From the IMG/VR virus record IMGVR_UViG_3300030107_001363, positions 18,849 to 44,622 of that record: a stretch of 25,774 bases of DNA; one strand, given 5' to 3'. The notes under the pieces were generated by a model that did no database searches, was not told the origin of the DNA, and was given only the letters and a program-made list of their open reading frames with translations. A program made the position numbers and the translations under genes. This stretch comes from a virus. Below, piece by piece: positions 8,692 through 16,873 of the stretch. Within the stretch, counting starts at the first letter, position 1. Every line of letters begins with the position of its first letter.

Positions 8692-9701
8692 TGTCAACTA
8701 CTATAAAGAATTTAATTGATAGAACTTATAGAGAATACTTAGAACCTAATGATGATTTAAATTCTTATACTGCATTAACTGCTGAGGTAAATGCCTCAGT
8801 TACAACAATACCTTTTAACCCTGCATTACTAACACAAGAAGAAGAAGACATGATGGATGCAGGTACAATCATAGAAATAGATACAGAGCTAATGATATGT
8901 ACTGAAATAGATACAGTTAACAACCAAGTTACTGTTATACGAGGTGCAAGAGGTACTACTGCAGCAACACATACTGACGCTTCAATAATAAAGATAGCAC
9001 CTGTGTTTACAAGAAAAGCAGTATTCGATGCAATTGTAGACCAAATAAATAATTTATTTCCTACGTTATTTGCAGTAGATACACAAAGTATTACAGCATC
9101 AGATGGATATTCTTTAATAGGAGATTTTAGTTCTCCGGGTACTCATAACTATATAGTGTCAATCATAGGTGCTATATCACAATATACAGATTTTAGTGCA
9201 GGTACAGATACTACAACAATTAACTTTAGTACAGTACCATCATCATTAATAGAATTACCTAACCCATTTACTTATACAGATAGTACAGGAACAGAAAGAA
9301 CTATTACTTACACTACAGGTCCTAACGTTGTACACGCTGTGCAGTTTGCTAATGTGTCTGCAAATAAAACAGTACACGTTACTTTTAAAAAAAGATTTAT
9401 AGAACCTACAGCAGAGACAGACACACTATCATCAATAGGTTTAGAAGATGAATATGTACCTATTATTATGACAGGTGTAGCTGCACAAATGGTAGCCGGT
9501 AGAGATATACCTGCTGCTACTTCTAGTTATATAACAGAAGCAATGGCAGCATCACAGTTTCCTGTAGGCAGTAGTAATAGCTTACGTAATTCATTGTTAC
9601 AGTATCAACAATTGTTATTAAATCAGGCAAGAAAATATTTAAGAGCTAAGTATCCTGAATCAGTTGCTGTAGATGGATTGGTCTTTGGTATACAAGCATA
9701 A
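8691..9701 (+). CDS. Neck or head-tail adaptor candidate
   Basis: This is a 336-residue protein starting in a TAATG overlap. The N-terminus (IKNLIDRTYREYLEP) is a helix of a kind I associate with head-tail connection proteins of phages. Residues ~25-105 form a beta domain with a 'D..GTIIEIDTELM..T' pattern and VIRGARGTTAATH, similar to segments in phage tail and adaptor proteins. The C-terminal ~90 residues are helical (residues ~250-325). In short-tailed phages this position, two to three genes after the capsid, often holds the adaptor or tubular protein A. I base the call on position and pattern, not on a firm homology. Confidence 0.6.
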   Translation: MSTTIKNLIDRTYREYLEPNDDLNSYTALTAEVNASVTTIPFNPALLTQEEEDMMDAGTIIEIDTELMICTEIDTVNNQVTVIRGARGTTAATHTDASIIKIAPVFTRKAVFDAIVDQINNLFPTLFAVDTQSITASDGYSLIGDFSSPGTHNYIVSIIGAISQYTDFSAGTDTTTINFSTVPSSLIELPNPFTYTDSTGTERTITYTTGPNVVHAVQFANVSANKTVHVTFKKRFIEPTAETDTLSSIGLEDEYVPIIMTGVAAQMVAGRDIPAATSSYITEAMAASQFPVGSSNSLRNSLLQYQQLLLNQARKYLRAKYPESVAVDGLVFGIQA

Positions 9702-11626
9702 TGGTAAGGCTAGCTACACAAGCTGAAGTTAGTAATCCTCATAGAAAAGGTTATGATTTTAGAATTGATGAACAGCTATATAGAGCTGCAGTTAATCCTG
9801 AGATAAATTTAACAATACAATCATCTGATGTAGAAACACAAGATATAAATTTACAACAAAACCCTGAAGACTTTACACGAAACCAAGGTCGTATATATTC
9901 TAGAAATAATTTTTCAGGTGGTAGCAACTTAGACATGGCACATACAAGAGGTAGTACAACTACAGATACACAAAGGTTTTGGGACAGTAATGGCATTGAT
10001 GTGTTTACACAAAACAAAGGTGACAGATACACATTAAAGTTATTAAACAGTACAGCAAAAGTACAATCACTTAGTTCATCAGATGGTGATAATTATATGG
10101 CAGTAGTGGGTACTGATATATATGTTTCCGATGATGCAACATTATACAAATCAACAGACGCAGGATTAACATGGAGCACAGTAAGTCTAGGTTTAACTGC
10201 AGGTTATCAAATTAAAGGTTTAGCAGCACATGGAACTACACTATATATAGTAGCTAATAATGGTTCAGCAGGAGAAATAGAAACATGGGACGGAAGTACC
10301 TCAACACAAAAAGCAACTACAGGTGCTTTTGATGGTATATGGTCTGTTAAAGGTAAGTTTCTTGTATCTATAGGCACAGAGCTAAGAGAGTACGATGGTG
10401 CAACTACAGTATCATCTGCTGTTATTACGCTTCCAACAGGAGAAACATGGACAGATGCTGCAGATGTAGGTGCTGTAGTATTAGCTACATCATCAGATGG
10501 TAGGATACATTCTATTAAAGATGTGTCTGCTTCATTTGTATCTAGAGGTCAGACAGTTTTGTCACATGAAGAACCCGTATCTGTTATAGAAATACAAGGT
10601 CAAATATTTTATGGAACTACTGAGAATACAACTACTGCTAAAAAAGTTGGTAGGTTATATAGAGCACAGCTAGTAGTGGCAGATGATTTATATGTTTTAG
10701 CTAACGCAAGTTTAATAAAAGAATGGAACATAGATGGTGTAGATGCTACGCCTCATAAATTATTTGCTACTAGAGATTCTTTATACACAGGCATAAGAGA
10801 ATCAGATGCTTCTTATTTGTATAGGTATTACTTACCTACTGCAGGTATAGCTAGAGATTTAAAGTTTGATTCAGCAGGTATAGTTAGAGGTATTGGTATT
10901 GTAAATGAAAAATTACATACTGCTGTACAACAACAAGGTACTTACTACCAAACATCTAACTACGTAGAAACAGGTTATCTTATATCTGCTGCTGCAGATT
11001 TTTTTACTGCAGAAAAGAAACAATGGGTAGAAGCACAAGTAGAGACAGAAGAATTATCAAACAGTTCTACGGTTCAATTGCACGTGTCAGATGATATAGA
11101 TAGTTTAAGTTCAAGTACACATACCTCATGGGATAAAGTAATAGATATACAATCAGGTACAGGCACAACAGTTGCACAGGTAAGTGGTAAAGTATCTAGG
11201 TATGGTGTAATAAAATTAGTAATGACTTCAACAGGTGTTACTAATACACCACAAGTGAACGCTGTATCTTATCGTGCGTTAGCAAGACCTGAACTTGTAG
11301 TTGTACAAATACCTGTAAACCTAAGCGATAGAGTAGAAAGACCTATGAGAAAACCTTTTACTGTTAAAAACTTAGGTGAAACTATATATCAGCAATTAAA
11401 AAAGAAAGAAGGTACACCTGTAACATTAGAAATATATGAACCTGCAGAAGTAATAAGAGGAGTAGTAGAACAAATTACTTATCCTGTTACATCAATAACA
11501 GAAGTTGGTAGTGTAACTCAGTATGGTATAATTACTATACGAGGGACAAGACAGGAAGTTTATGGTACAGTTACTTCAGGAAATGCATTAGCAATAAATG
11601 CATTTGGTATTATGAGATTTGGATAA
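9701..11626 (+). CDS. Propeller-like tail protein with an Asp-box
   Basis: This is a 641-residue protein starting in a TAATG overlap. Residues ~130-400 are made of repeating beta segments, including one clear Asp-box-type motif (YKSTDAGLTW) and repeats of the form 'G..LY....G.....WDG', which suggests a beta-propeller. The C-terminal ~130 residues form a separate domain with the KNLGETIYQQLKKKEG segment followed by strands, resembling tail proteins that close a ring. In short-tailed phages the nozzle or tubular protein B (T7 gp12) is a propeller at this gene position, so a nozzle role is plausible. A DNA-stabilisation protein or receptor-contacting tail protein is also possible. Confidence 0.6.
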   Translation: MVRLATQAEVSNPHRKGYDFRIDEQLYRAAVNPEINLTIQSSDVETQDINLQQNPEDFTRNQGRIYSRNNFSGGSNLDMAHTRGSTTTDTQRFWDSNGIDVFTQNKGDRYTLKLLNSTAKVQSLSSSDGDNYMAVVGTDIYVSDDATLYKSTDAGLTWSTVSLGLTAGYQIKGLAAHGTTLYIVANNGSAGEIETWDGSTSTQKATTGAFDGIWSVKGKFLVSIGTELREYDGATTVSSAVITLPTGETWTDAADVGAVVLATSSDGRIHSIKDVSASFVSRGQTVLSHEEPVSVIEIQGQIFYGTTENTTTAKKVGRLYRAQLVVADDLYVLANASLIKEWNIDGVDATPHKLFATRDSLYTGIRESDASYLYRYYLPTAGIARDLKFDSAGIVRGIGIVNEKLHTAVQQQGTYYQTSNYVETGYLISAAADFFTAEKKQWVEAQVETEELSNSSTVQLHVSDDIDSLSSSTHTSWDKVIDIQSGTGTTVAQVSGKVSRYGVIKLVMTSTGVTNTPQVNAVSYRALARPELVVVQIPVNLSDRVERPMRKPFTVKNLGETIYQQLKKKEGTPVTLEIYEPAEVIRGVVEQITYPVTSITEVGSVTQYGIITIRGTRQEVYGTVTSGNALAINAFGIMRFG

Positions 11627-11632
11627 ATAAGG

Positions 11633-11638
11633 TATAAT
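11633..11638 (+). promoter_or_regulatory. -10 box directly before the tail-fibre gene
   Basis: TATAAT at 11633-11638 lies between the previous stop (11626) and the ATG at 11647, leaving 8 nt to the start codon. There is no upstream TG and no -35. No Shine-Dalgarno sequence precedes the ATG (AATAAA only), so a near-leaderless mRNA is the simplest reading. Confidence 0.45.
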
Positions 11639-11646
11639 AAAATAAA

Positions 11647-12612
11647 ATGACAGCACAAGAAACAAACTTAGTAAACGCATTTGAAACTACTTTAGCTGCA
11701 CAGTTAGCTAGTGGTGGTACATCAATGAACTTAACAGACGACCCCGGAATAGATTCCAAAGCATATTTTGTAATAGACCCTGACAGCGACAGCAATAGAG
11801 AAGTTGTGTTGTGGTCATCAGGTACTAACCACGCTGCTGCTACAGTAACAAGAGACGTAGACTCTAAGCATGACCCTGACCCTACACATGCAGCAGGAAC
11901 AAAAGTAAGATTAGCTGTAGTTAAACAACACATAGAAGATGTACATGACAGAATAGAAGACATAGCTTTAACAGGTGACGTAACAGGTACATTAGCATCA
12001 GCTACACAAGATATAGCTACAACAATTGCTGCAGGTGCAGTAGATTTTGCCATGATAAATCAAACAGATTTAATTACACAATCAGAAACTATTACGTCTA
12101 ACGATAGTGATACAAAGATACCTACAACAGCAGCAGTTAAGAACTATGTTGATGCAGAAACAGCTACCCTAACAAATAAAACTTTAGGTGCTACTACATT
12201 ATCAGGAACAGTAACAGGTGGTGACCAAGAAGTAAATGCTGTTGTACTTAAAGACTATGCAGAAACAGATGTAGCTGTAACTTCTGCAACAACACTAGCA
12301 ATAAACTTAGCAAATGGTAATACAGGTACTGTAACATTAGCACACAATGTAACCGATATAGATTTTACAAATGTACCAACAAATGGTACATCTACATTTA
12401 CATTAAAAGTAACACAAGATGGCACAGGTTCAAGAACTTTATCTCTTGGTAAAGTAACTGTTAATGGTGGTTCAGAAGCAGTTGCTTTAACTGCAGGTAA
12501 TGCAGGTGTAACTTTATCTACTGCTGCTAACTCTGTTGACTTAGTTACATTTTTATTTTTTGATGAAGGTAATCCTTTAGTTAACGCATTATTAGATTTC
12601 AAAAATAGTTAG
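11647..12612 (+). CDS. Tail fibre protein
   Basis: This is a 321-residue protein rich in Thr, Ala, Asp and Asn. Residues ~1-100 form an N-terminal domain with VIDPDSDSNREVVLW and TVTRDVDSKHDPDPTHAAGTKV. That is the pattern of virion-attachment domains that begin many marine phage fibres. A short helix (HIEDVHDRIEDI) follows, then a fibrous part with TKIPTTAAVKNYVD and LTNKTLG, both common in trimeric tail fibres, and a beta-rich C-terminal domain. It lacks a ribosome site but has a -10 box just upstream. The next gene starts 8 bp later and encodes a likely tip adhesin, so the two probably work together in host recognition. Confidence 0.75.
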   Translation: MTAQETNLVNAFETTLAAQLASGGTSMNLTDDPGIDSKAYFVIDPDSDSNREVVLWSSGTNHAAATVTRDVDSKHDPDPTHAAGTKVRLAVVKQHIEDVHDRIEDIALTGDVTGTLASATQDIATTIAAGAVDFAMINQTDLITQSETITSNDSDTKIPTTAAVKNYVDAETATLTNKTLGATTLSGTVTGGDQEVNAVVLKDYAETDVAVTSATTLAINLANGNTGTVTLAHNVTDIDFTNVPTNGTSTFTLKVTQDGTGSRTLSLGKVTVNGGSEAVALTAGNAGVTLSTAANSVDLVTFLFFDEGNPLVNALLDFKNS

Positions 12613-12620
12613 GAGTTCAT

Positions 12621-13484
12621 ATGCCGTTAGGTGCAGCAAGATTTGGATTTCAATCAGGTGAAAGTTTTATAGAAGCCACAGGTGGTAATGCTATAAACAC
12701 ATACACCGAAAGTGGTGTTAATTACAAAGCACATGTATTTACATCTTCAGGTAACTTTGTTGTATCTAGTTTAGGTTCAGATGGTGCTACTCAAATACTT
12801 CTTGTTGCAGGTGGAGGTAGTGCAGGTGGTGGTAATGATGACCCTCAATCAGGAGGAGGTGGAGGTGCAGGTGCGTATGTTATAGACACCTTAACTCTTT
12901 CTTCAGTAGGAACATATCCAATAGTAATTGGTGGAGGTGGAGCACAAGTTTCCCATACACAAGAAGGTAATCAAGGTAGTGCTAGTCAAATACAAGCTAT
13001 TGGTGGAGGTTCAAATTTAAAACAAGGTAATGGCGGAGGTCGTGGTGGTGCTGCAGGAAGTCCGGGTGGTGGTTCAGGAAATCCTAATGGAGGCTCAGGC
13101 GGTGGTGCTTCAGGCAATCAGTCATCAGGAGGTGGTTCTAGTGGTACAAATGGAAACAACGGTGGCGGTGGAGACGGTGGCGACCGAGCCGGTGGCGGTG
13201 GCGGTGCAGGTGAAGCAGGTAACACAGATGGTCAAGGTGAAGGTGGTGATGGTTTGAGTAACACATATAAAGATGGCTCAACAGATTTTTACGCAGGTGG
13301 CGGTGGCGGAGGTCGTGATGGTGGCTCTGGTGGCGGTACAGGTGGTGGCGGTAATGGTACAGATGGTGAGAGTCCTGTTGCAGGAACGTCTAACACAGGC
13401 GGTGGTGGCGGTGGAGCTAAAGGAGCTCACGTTGGTCGTGCAGGTGGTTCAGGTATAGTTGTTATAAGGTATGCGGTAGCATAA
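12621..13484 (+). CDS. Glycine-rich tail adhesin
   Basis: This is a 287-residue protein with an AGGAG site at 12611-12615. The N-terminal ~50 residues carry the usual entry of glycine-rich adhesins (YKAHVFTSSGNFVV, then ILLVAGGGSAGGG). Residues ~55-280 are dominated by Gly runs broken by Ser, Asn, Asp and Ala, consistent with polyglycine-II helix bundles known from S16 gp38-type adhesins. The last residues (GIVVIRYAVA) form the closing strand typical of the glycine-rich domain family. The gene is locally richer in G than its neighbours because of GGN codons. It lies between the fibre gene and a small tail-associated gene. Host-receptor binding is inferred from the family. Confidence 0.78.
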   Translation: MPLGAARFGFQSGESFIEATGGNAINTYTESGVNYKAHVFTSSGNFVVSSLGSDGATQILLVAGGGSAGGGNDDPQSGGGGGAGAYVIDTLTLSSVGTYPIVIGGGGAQVSHTQEGNQGSASQIQAIGGGSNLKQGNGGGRGGAAGSPGGGSGNPNGGSGGGASGNQSSGGGSSGTNGNNGGGGDGGDRAGGGGGAGEAGNTDGQGEGGDGLSNTYKDGSTDFYAGGGGGGRDGGSGGGTGGGGNGTDGESPVAGTSNTGGGGGGAKGAHVGRAGGSGIVVIRYAVA

Positions 13485-13816
13485 TGGCACATTTTGCAAA
13501 GATAGAAGAAGGTTTAGTTACAGAAGTTATTGTCGTAGATAACTCTGATATAACAGATAGTAATGGAGATGAACAAGAAAGTTTAGGAATAGATTTTATA
13601 AACAACACATTAAATCAAAGTGGTGATTGGAAACAAACAAGTTATAATACATTTGGTAATGCACATTACAATGAAGGAACACCTTTAAGAGGAAACTATG
13701 CAGGTATAGGTTTTACATACGATAGTACTAATGATGTATTTTATGGACCTGACCCTTCTACAGAGGCACAATCTTTTACACTAAATACCTCAACATGGTT
13801 ATGGGAAAAAGACTAA
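13484..13816 (+). CDS. Small tail-associated protein common in marine phages
   Basis: This is a 110-residue protein starting in a TAATG overlap with the adhesin gene. It begins MAHFAKIEEGLVTEVIVVDN and continues with GDWKQTSYNTFGNAHY and FTYDSTNDVFYGPDP. That layout is one I know from short proteins found beside tail fibres in cyanophages and pelagiphages. The role is not established; a fibre-associated protein or chaperone is usual guesswork. No membrane segment or signal peptide is present. Confidence 0.7.
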   Translation: MAHFAKIEEGLVTEVIVVDNSDITDSNGDEQESLGIDFINNTLNQSGDWKQTSYNTFGNAHYNEGTPLRGNYAGIGFTYDSTNDVFYGPDPSTEAQSFTLNTSTWLWEKD

Positions 13817-13821
13817 TCATC

Positions 13822-13830
13822 TGATATAAT
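13822..13830 (+). promoter_or_regulatory. Extended -10 promoter, probably leaderless
   Basis: TGATATAAT is an exact extended -10, with the hexamer at 13825-13830 and only 7 nt before the ATG at 13838. The predicted RNA start falls on or one base before the ATG. There is no room for a ribosome site. The same 9-mer occurs at 6337-6345. It probably drives the lysis and envelope block. Confidence 0.6.
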
Positions 13831-13837
13831 CCGATTT

Positions 13838-13999
13838 ATGGATTTACTCATAAACTTATTTTTAATTGTTTTAGTTATAGAAAACTATGGTAATCTATAT
13901 AAATTTCTGACAGGTAAATCACAGAAAGCACCTTACTATCATAAGAAAAAAGACCCTTGGAATTGGCAAGATGATTGGGATAGAGATGACATCTTATAA
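13838..13999 (+). CDS. Small single-pass membrane protein
   Basis: A 53-residue ORF runs from the ATG at 13838 to the TAA at 13997-13999. The first ~14 residues (LLINLFLIVLVI) form a hydrophobic helix, followed by a basic segment and then an aromatic, acidic tail (DPWNWQDDWDRDD). The frame begins 7 nt after an exact extended -10 box, and its end overlaps the next gene, so I consider it real despite its size. The membrane helix and position at the head of the lysis block suggest a holin-associated or envelope role, but I do not recognise a family. Confidence 0.65.
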   Translation: MDLLINLFLIVLVIENYGNLYKFLTGKSQKAPYYHKKKDPWNWQDDWDRDDIL

Positions 14000-14177
14000 C
14001 GGCAACGGTTTTACACAGAAAGAAATGTTAAATTTAATATTGGAAGGGCAACAAGATATAAACAAACGCATAGATGAGTTACACGAAAAAGTTAATCAAA
14101 AAATATCAAGACAAGAGTTATCAGGTTGGTTAGTTGCAATCTCGGCATTGGTGGTGTTAATCAATAACTTAATGTGA
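13986..14177 (+). CDS. XhlA-like tail-anchored lysis protein
   Basis: This is a 63-residue protein. An N-terminal helix (FTQKEMLNLILEGQQ) and a heptad-like charged segment (INKRIDELHEKVNQKI) are followed by a C-terminal membrane helix (GWLVAISALVVLINNLM). This order, a soluble coiled coil then a terminal anchor, is that of XhlA-type proteins that work with holins. I prefer the ATG at 13986, which overlaps the previous gene by 14 nt and has a purine-rich stretch upstream. An in-frame ATG at 13971 would add five residues. The stop overlaps the next gene's GTG. The lysis role is inferred from layout and neighbours. Confidence 0.6.
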   Translation: MTSYNGNGFTQKEMLNLILEGQQDINKRIDELHEKVNQKISRQELSGWLVAISALVVLINNLM

Positions 14178-15958
14178 AAAAGTTATTAGCTCTTGTAGCC
14201 GCAGTTTTATTGATAGCTACTCCTGTATATGCATATCATACTGAAACACAAACACCTTATGGTATAACTAATACATTAAACAATAATGGTAGCATTACAG
14301 TAAGTTGGCAAGAAAGTGATGGCTTTGAAGATAATCCACCTGAGTATTACATAGTTTATATTGGACTTACTGAAACTGCTGATGATGTATCAGAACAAAC
14401 AGAGTTTGGTTTTACAGAAGCACTATCTTGGCAAACTTTTACATTTACAGCAGAATATTTATATAACGAATTGTCTGTAGATAATCAAAAAATATATGCA
14501 AAAGTAAAAGCATTTCACGATACAAATGGTACAACTAGCGACTTTACTTCAGTAGAAAGTGTATTATATAATTATGATTATGTTCCTAATAACACGCCAC
14601 CTAGTACGACAACAACTAGCACAACCCTCCCCAAAGCAGAAGATGTCGTTGAAGATAATATTACAACGTATTTGGCGTGGGATGAATACGGCTGTGAACA
14701 CCCAAGTAACCCTTTATCGTATAAACAATATTTGGAAGCGATAGAAAGTGGAGATTGGTTTGGTTTTCAAAATGGTGATTGCTCTGACATACCTGATGTC
14801 ATTACTATTATTGTCGAAGAAGAAGAGAATATAGATGAGTTGGACGAAGAAATATTACGAGATGACGACCTCGGAGAAGAAACAATTCAAGAAGAAAATG
14901 AGGAGGTTGAACTCACAGATGAAAATACTAGACCAAGAAATGAAGAAGTTAAACTCACAGAAGAAGAAATAGCTGCTATTGAAGCAGAGATTGCTGCTGA
15001 AGAAGAGCGTTTAATTCAAGAACAGATAGATGCTGAGGAAGAATTACTTATATTAGAAGAGCTTGAGAATAGCACTATTGACCTTGAGAAATTATCTGAA
15101 GAAGAACTAGAAGAGTTTGTAGATGTCATACAAGAAATAGAAGACACTCTTGAAATCATAGAAATAGTAGAGGAAATAATTGAACTAGATATACCTGATG
15201 ATATAATCATAGTCATAGAAGAGGAGGTAATAGAAGATGAGCCTATTGTTGTGGTGGAAGATACAGAAGTGGCTGAGGAAATTTTGGTTGAGCCAATACA
15301 GGAAGATGTTAAGAAAGAACCTATAGAACTAACCGAAGAAGAGGTAGTCGAAGAAGTAGCTGAAATTGTAGAAGTTATAGATATACCTATAGTAGAAGAA
15401 GATGCTACTGAAGAAGAGATAGCCGAAGTCATAGAGGAATATGTAGAGGAACTAGAGACAGAAGAAGTCATAGAAGTTCTTGAAGAAGTAAATGACGTAG
15501 GTGTACAGCAACTAGAAACTGTATCAGAAGAGGTTCAAGAAGTTATACAAGCAGTAGTAGAAGAGGCTATAGAAAATGTTGAAGAGCTTACAGAGGAACA
15601 GGTTGAGGTTGTTGCTGAGGTACTACAAGTTGAAACTAAAGATGTTGCTATCGTTGCAGAAGCAATTAAATCAGATGAAGTAGTAGCTGAAGCAGTAGAA
15701 GAATACGTAGAACGTGCAGTAAAAAATACAGATGTAGAAAACTATACACTTGCTGACGTAGTAACAGAGGTACAGTTTGAAACATTTATTGAAAATCCTA
15801 TAGAAGTTTTGGTGGATATAGATATACAAGAAATAAACCTTACGAGTATTGGTAATGATATGACCCAAGACCAAAAAGAAAAAGCACAAGAAGTTGTAGT
15901 GCCTGTTATTCTGACTAGAATAGCTAGTATGGCAGCTTTTGTATTTAGGAGAAGTTAA
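14174..15958 (+). CDS. Secreted Fn3-like protein with long Glu-rich stalk
   Basis: This is a 594-residue protein with a GTG start overlapping the preceding TGA (GTGA). Residues 1-20 form a clear signal peptide (KKLLALVAAVLLIATPVYA, cleavage after VYA). Residues ~22-135 look like a fibronectin-III or Ig-like beta domain (ITVSWQESDG, YYIVYIGL, KIYAKVKAFHD). Residues ~139-154 form a Thr/Pro linker (STTTTSTTLP). Residues ~165-205 are a small Trp/Cys segment with two cysteines (174 and 203) that may form a disulfide. Residues ~214-555 are extremely rich in Glu, Val and Ile. The C-terminus ends in a moderately hydrophobic stretch and RRS. It is probably exported and may act at the envelope or on the virion surface; the exact role is unknown. 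Confidence 0.8.
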   Translation: MKKLLALVAAVLLIATPVYAYHTETQTPYGITNTLNNNGSITVSWQESDGFEDNPPEYYIVYIGLTETADDVSEQTEFGFTEALSWQTFTFTAEYLYNELSVDNQKIYAKVKAFHDTNGTTSDFTSVESVLYNYDYVPNNTPPSTTTTSTTLPKAEDVVEDNITTYLAWDEYGCEHPSNPLSYKQYLEAIESGDWFGFQNGDCSDIPDVITIIVEEEENIDELDEEILRDDDLGEETIQEENEEVELTDENTRPRNEEVKLTEEEIAAIEAEIAAEEERLIQEQIDAEEELLILEELENSTIDLEKLSEEELEEFVDVIQEIEDTLEIIEIVEEIIELDIPDDIIIVIEEEVIEDEPIVVVEDTEVAEEILVEPIQEDVKKEPIELTEEEVVEEVAEIVEVIDIPIVEEDATEEEIAEVIEEYVEELETEEVIEVLEEVNDVGVQQLETVSEEVQEVIQAVVEEAIENVEELTEEQVEVVAEVLQVETKDVAIVAEAIKSDEVVAEAVEEYVERAVKNTDVENYTLADVVTEVQFETFIENPIEVLVDIDIQEINLTSIGNDMTQDQKEKAQEVVVPVILTRIASMAAFVFRRS

Positions 15959-16176
15959 TGCTAAAAAAATTATGGCAATGGATAGTTGAAGCAATTAAAG
16001 AAACGCTTAATTTAAGTTGGACTTTAGTTGGTTTAGTAATTGCAACCTTAACACTTACAGGTTCTGCCCAACAAGTAACAGGTTTAGCTACCGTTATTAC
16101 ATTAGGTATATGGTTGCTAACAATAGGATTTAGAAAAGAAAAACAAGATAAACAAAAAGGAAAAGTGAGCAAATAA
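15958..16176 (+). CDS. Holin candidate, two membrane helices
   Basis: This is a 72-residue protein starting in a TAATG overlap. An amphipathic N-terminus (MLKKLWQWIVEAIKETLN) leads into a first hydrophobic helix (~LSWTLVGLVIATLTLTG), a short turn, a second helix (~LATVITLGIWLLTIGF) and a strongly basic tail (RKEKQDKQKGKVSK). Two helices and a charged C-terminus fit a class II type holin. A second holin-like gene lies 0.7 kb downstream, so one of the two may be an antiholin or a pinholin partner. Its stop overlaps a 12-codon ORF. Confidence 0.62.
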   Translation: MLKKLWQWIVEAIKETLNLSWTLVGLVIATLTLTGSAQQVTGLATVITLGIWLLTIGFRKEKQDKQKGKVSK

Positions 16177-16214
16177 TGGAATGTTGTGGTGGTGGATGTT
16201 GTGGGGGTAAGTAA
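16176..16214 (+). CDS. 12-residue Cys/Gly mini-ORF
   Basis: An ATG at 16176 shares its first base with the stop of the previous gene (TAATG) and is followed by 11 codons and TAA, giving MECCGGGCCGGK. The TAATG coupling is the same one used by at least seven gene pairs here, which argues for translation. Two CysCys pairs separated by three glycines suggest a metal- or thiol-reactive peptide, but no family is known to me. It could be a chance ORF. Confidence 0.4.
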   Translation: MECCGGGCCGGK

Positions 16215-16244
16215 CTGTCACACATACACTAATGATAAAGGCAC

Positions 16245-16262
16245 TCACATAAGCATATGTGA
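16245..16262 (+). promoter_or_regulatory. Small hairpin before the DUF5675-like gene
   Basis: TCACATA (16245-16251) pairs with TATGTGA (16256-16262) across the 4-nt loop AGCA, about 20 nt upstream of the GTG start at 16283. No T-run follows, so it is not a terminator. It might affect translation of the downstream gene, but it could be chance in this AT-rich sequence. Confidence 0.3.
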
Positions 16263-16282
16263 TTGCAAGAATGGAGGTTTAG

Positions 16283-16873
16283 GTGAAACTCACAGTTGTT
16301 AGAACACAATTTGGTAAGGATGCAACAAATGGAATGTTGTTTATTGATGGTTTATTTGAGTGTTATACATTAGAAGACCAATACCAAGCAGTAAAAGTTA
16401 TGCATGAAACCTGCATACCTGAAGGAACATACGACATAAAGTTTAGAACTGTCGGTGGTTTCCATACAAAGTATAAAGAAAGATATGGTAATGCACATTA
16501 TGGTATGTTACATTTACAAGATGTACCTAACTTTACCTACATACTAATACACGCAGGTAATACCGATGAGCATACTTCAGGTTGTCTTATTGTCGGAGAA
16601 ACTCAACAAGACTTAGACATAAGTGATGACGGGTTTATAGGACATAGTGGCAAGGCATACACAAAGCTATACAATAAAGTAGCAAAAGATTTGTTACTTG
16701 GAAAGTCAGTATCAATAGAGTACACAACTATAACTAAGTTATTAGAGAAGCCATTATCAAATGCATCAACAGATGATGTCGTTTTGTCAAGGACCGTTAT
16801 GGAAAAACTTGAAGAGATTAATGGGAATGTACTAACAGTAGATGCTAGAATTAAGGGAAGGTTAATAACATAA
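16283..16873 (+). CDS. DUF5675-like protein with YkuD-like signature, lysis candidate
   Basis: This is a 196-residue protein with a GTG start behind GGAGG (16273-16277). Residues ~1-130 follow the layout of the phage protein family I know as DUF5675: an early LFECYTLED strand, the CIPEGTYDI segment, then HAGNTDEHTSGCLIVG. The His90 and Ser99-Gly-Cys101 arrangement resembles the HG...SxGC catalytic signature of YkuD L,D-transpeptidases, so an action on peptidoglycan is plausible. The C-terminal ~60 residues look helical and variable. It sits between two holin candidates, and no other endolysin is visible in the window. The family assignment is from memory of its motif; the activity is inferred. 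Confidence 0.68.
   Translation: MKLTVVRTQFGKDATNGMLFIDGLFECYTLEDQYQAVKVMHETCIPEGTYDIKFRTVGGFHTKYKERYGNAHYGMLHLQDVPNFTYILIHAGNTDEHTSGCLIVGETQQDLDISDDGFIGHSGKAYTKLYNKVAKDLLLGKSVSIEYTTITKLLEKPLSNASTDDVVLSRTVMEKLEEINGNVLTVDARIKGRLIT

Noticed and set aside
13030-13458. Two plus-strand ORFs of Val/Ala/Gln-rich sequence inside the adhesin gene
   Set aside because: They are other-frame readings of the GGN repeats of the glycine-rich gene; low complexity and no ribosome site.
15016-15471. Minus-strand Ser/Thr-rich ORF
   Set aside because: It is the antisense of the Glu-codon-rich stalk; composition is explained by the coding strand.
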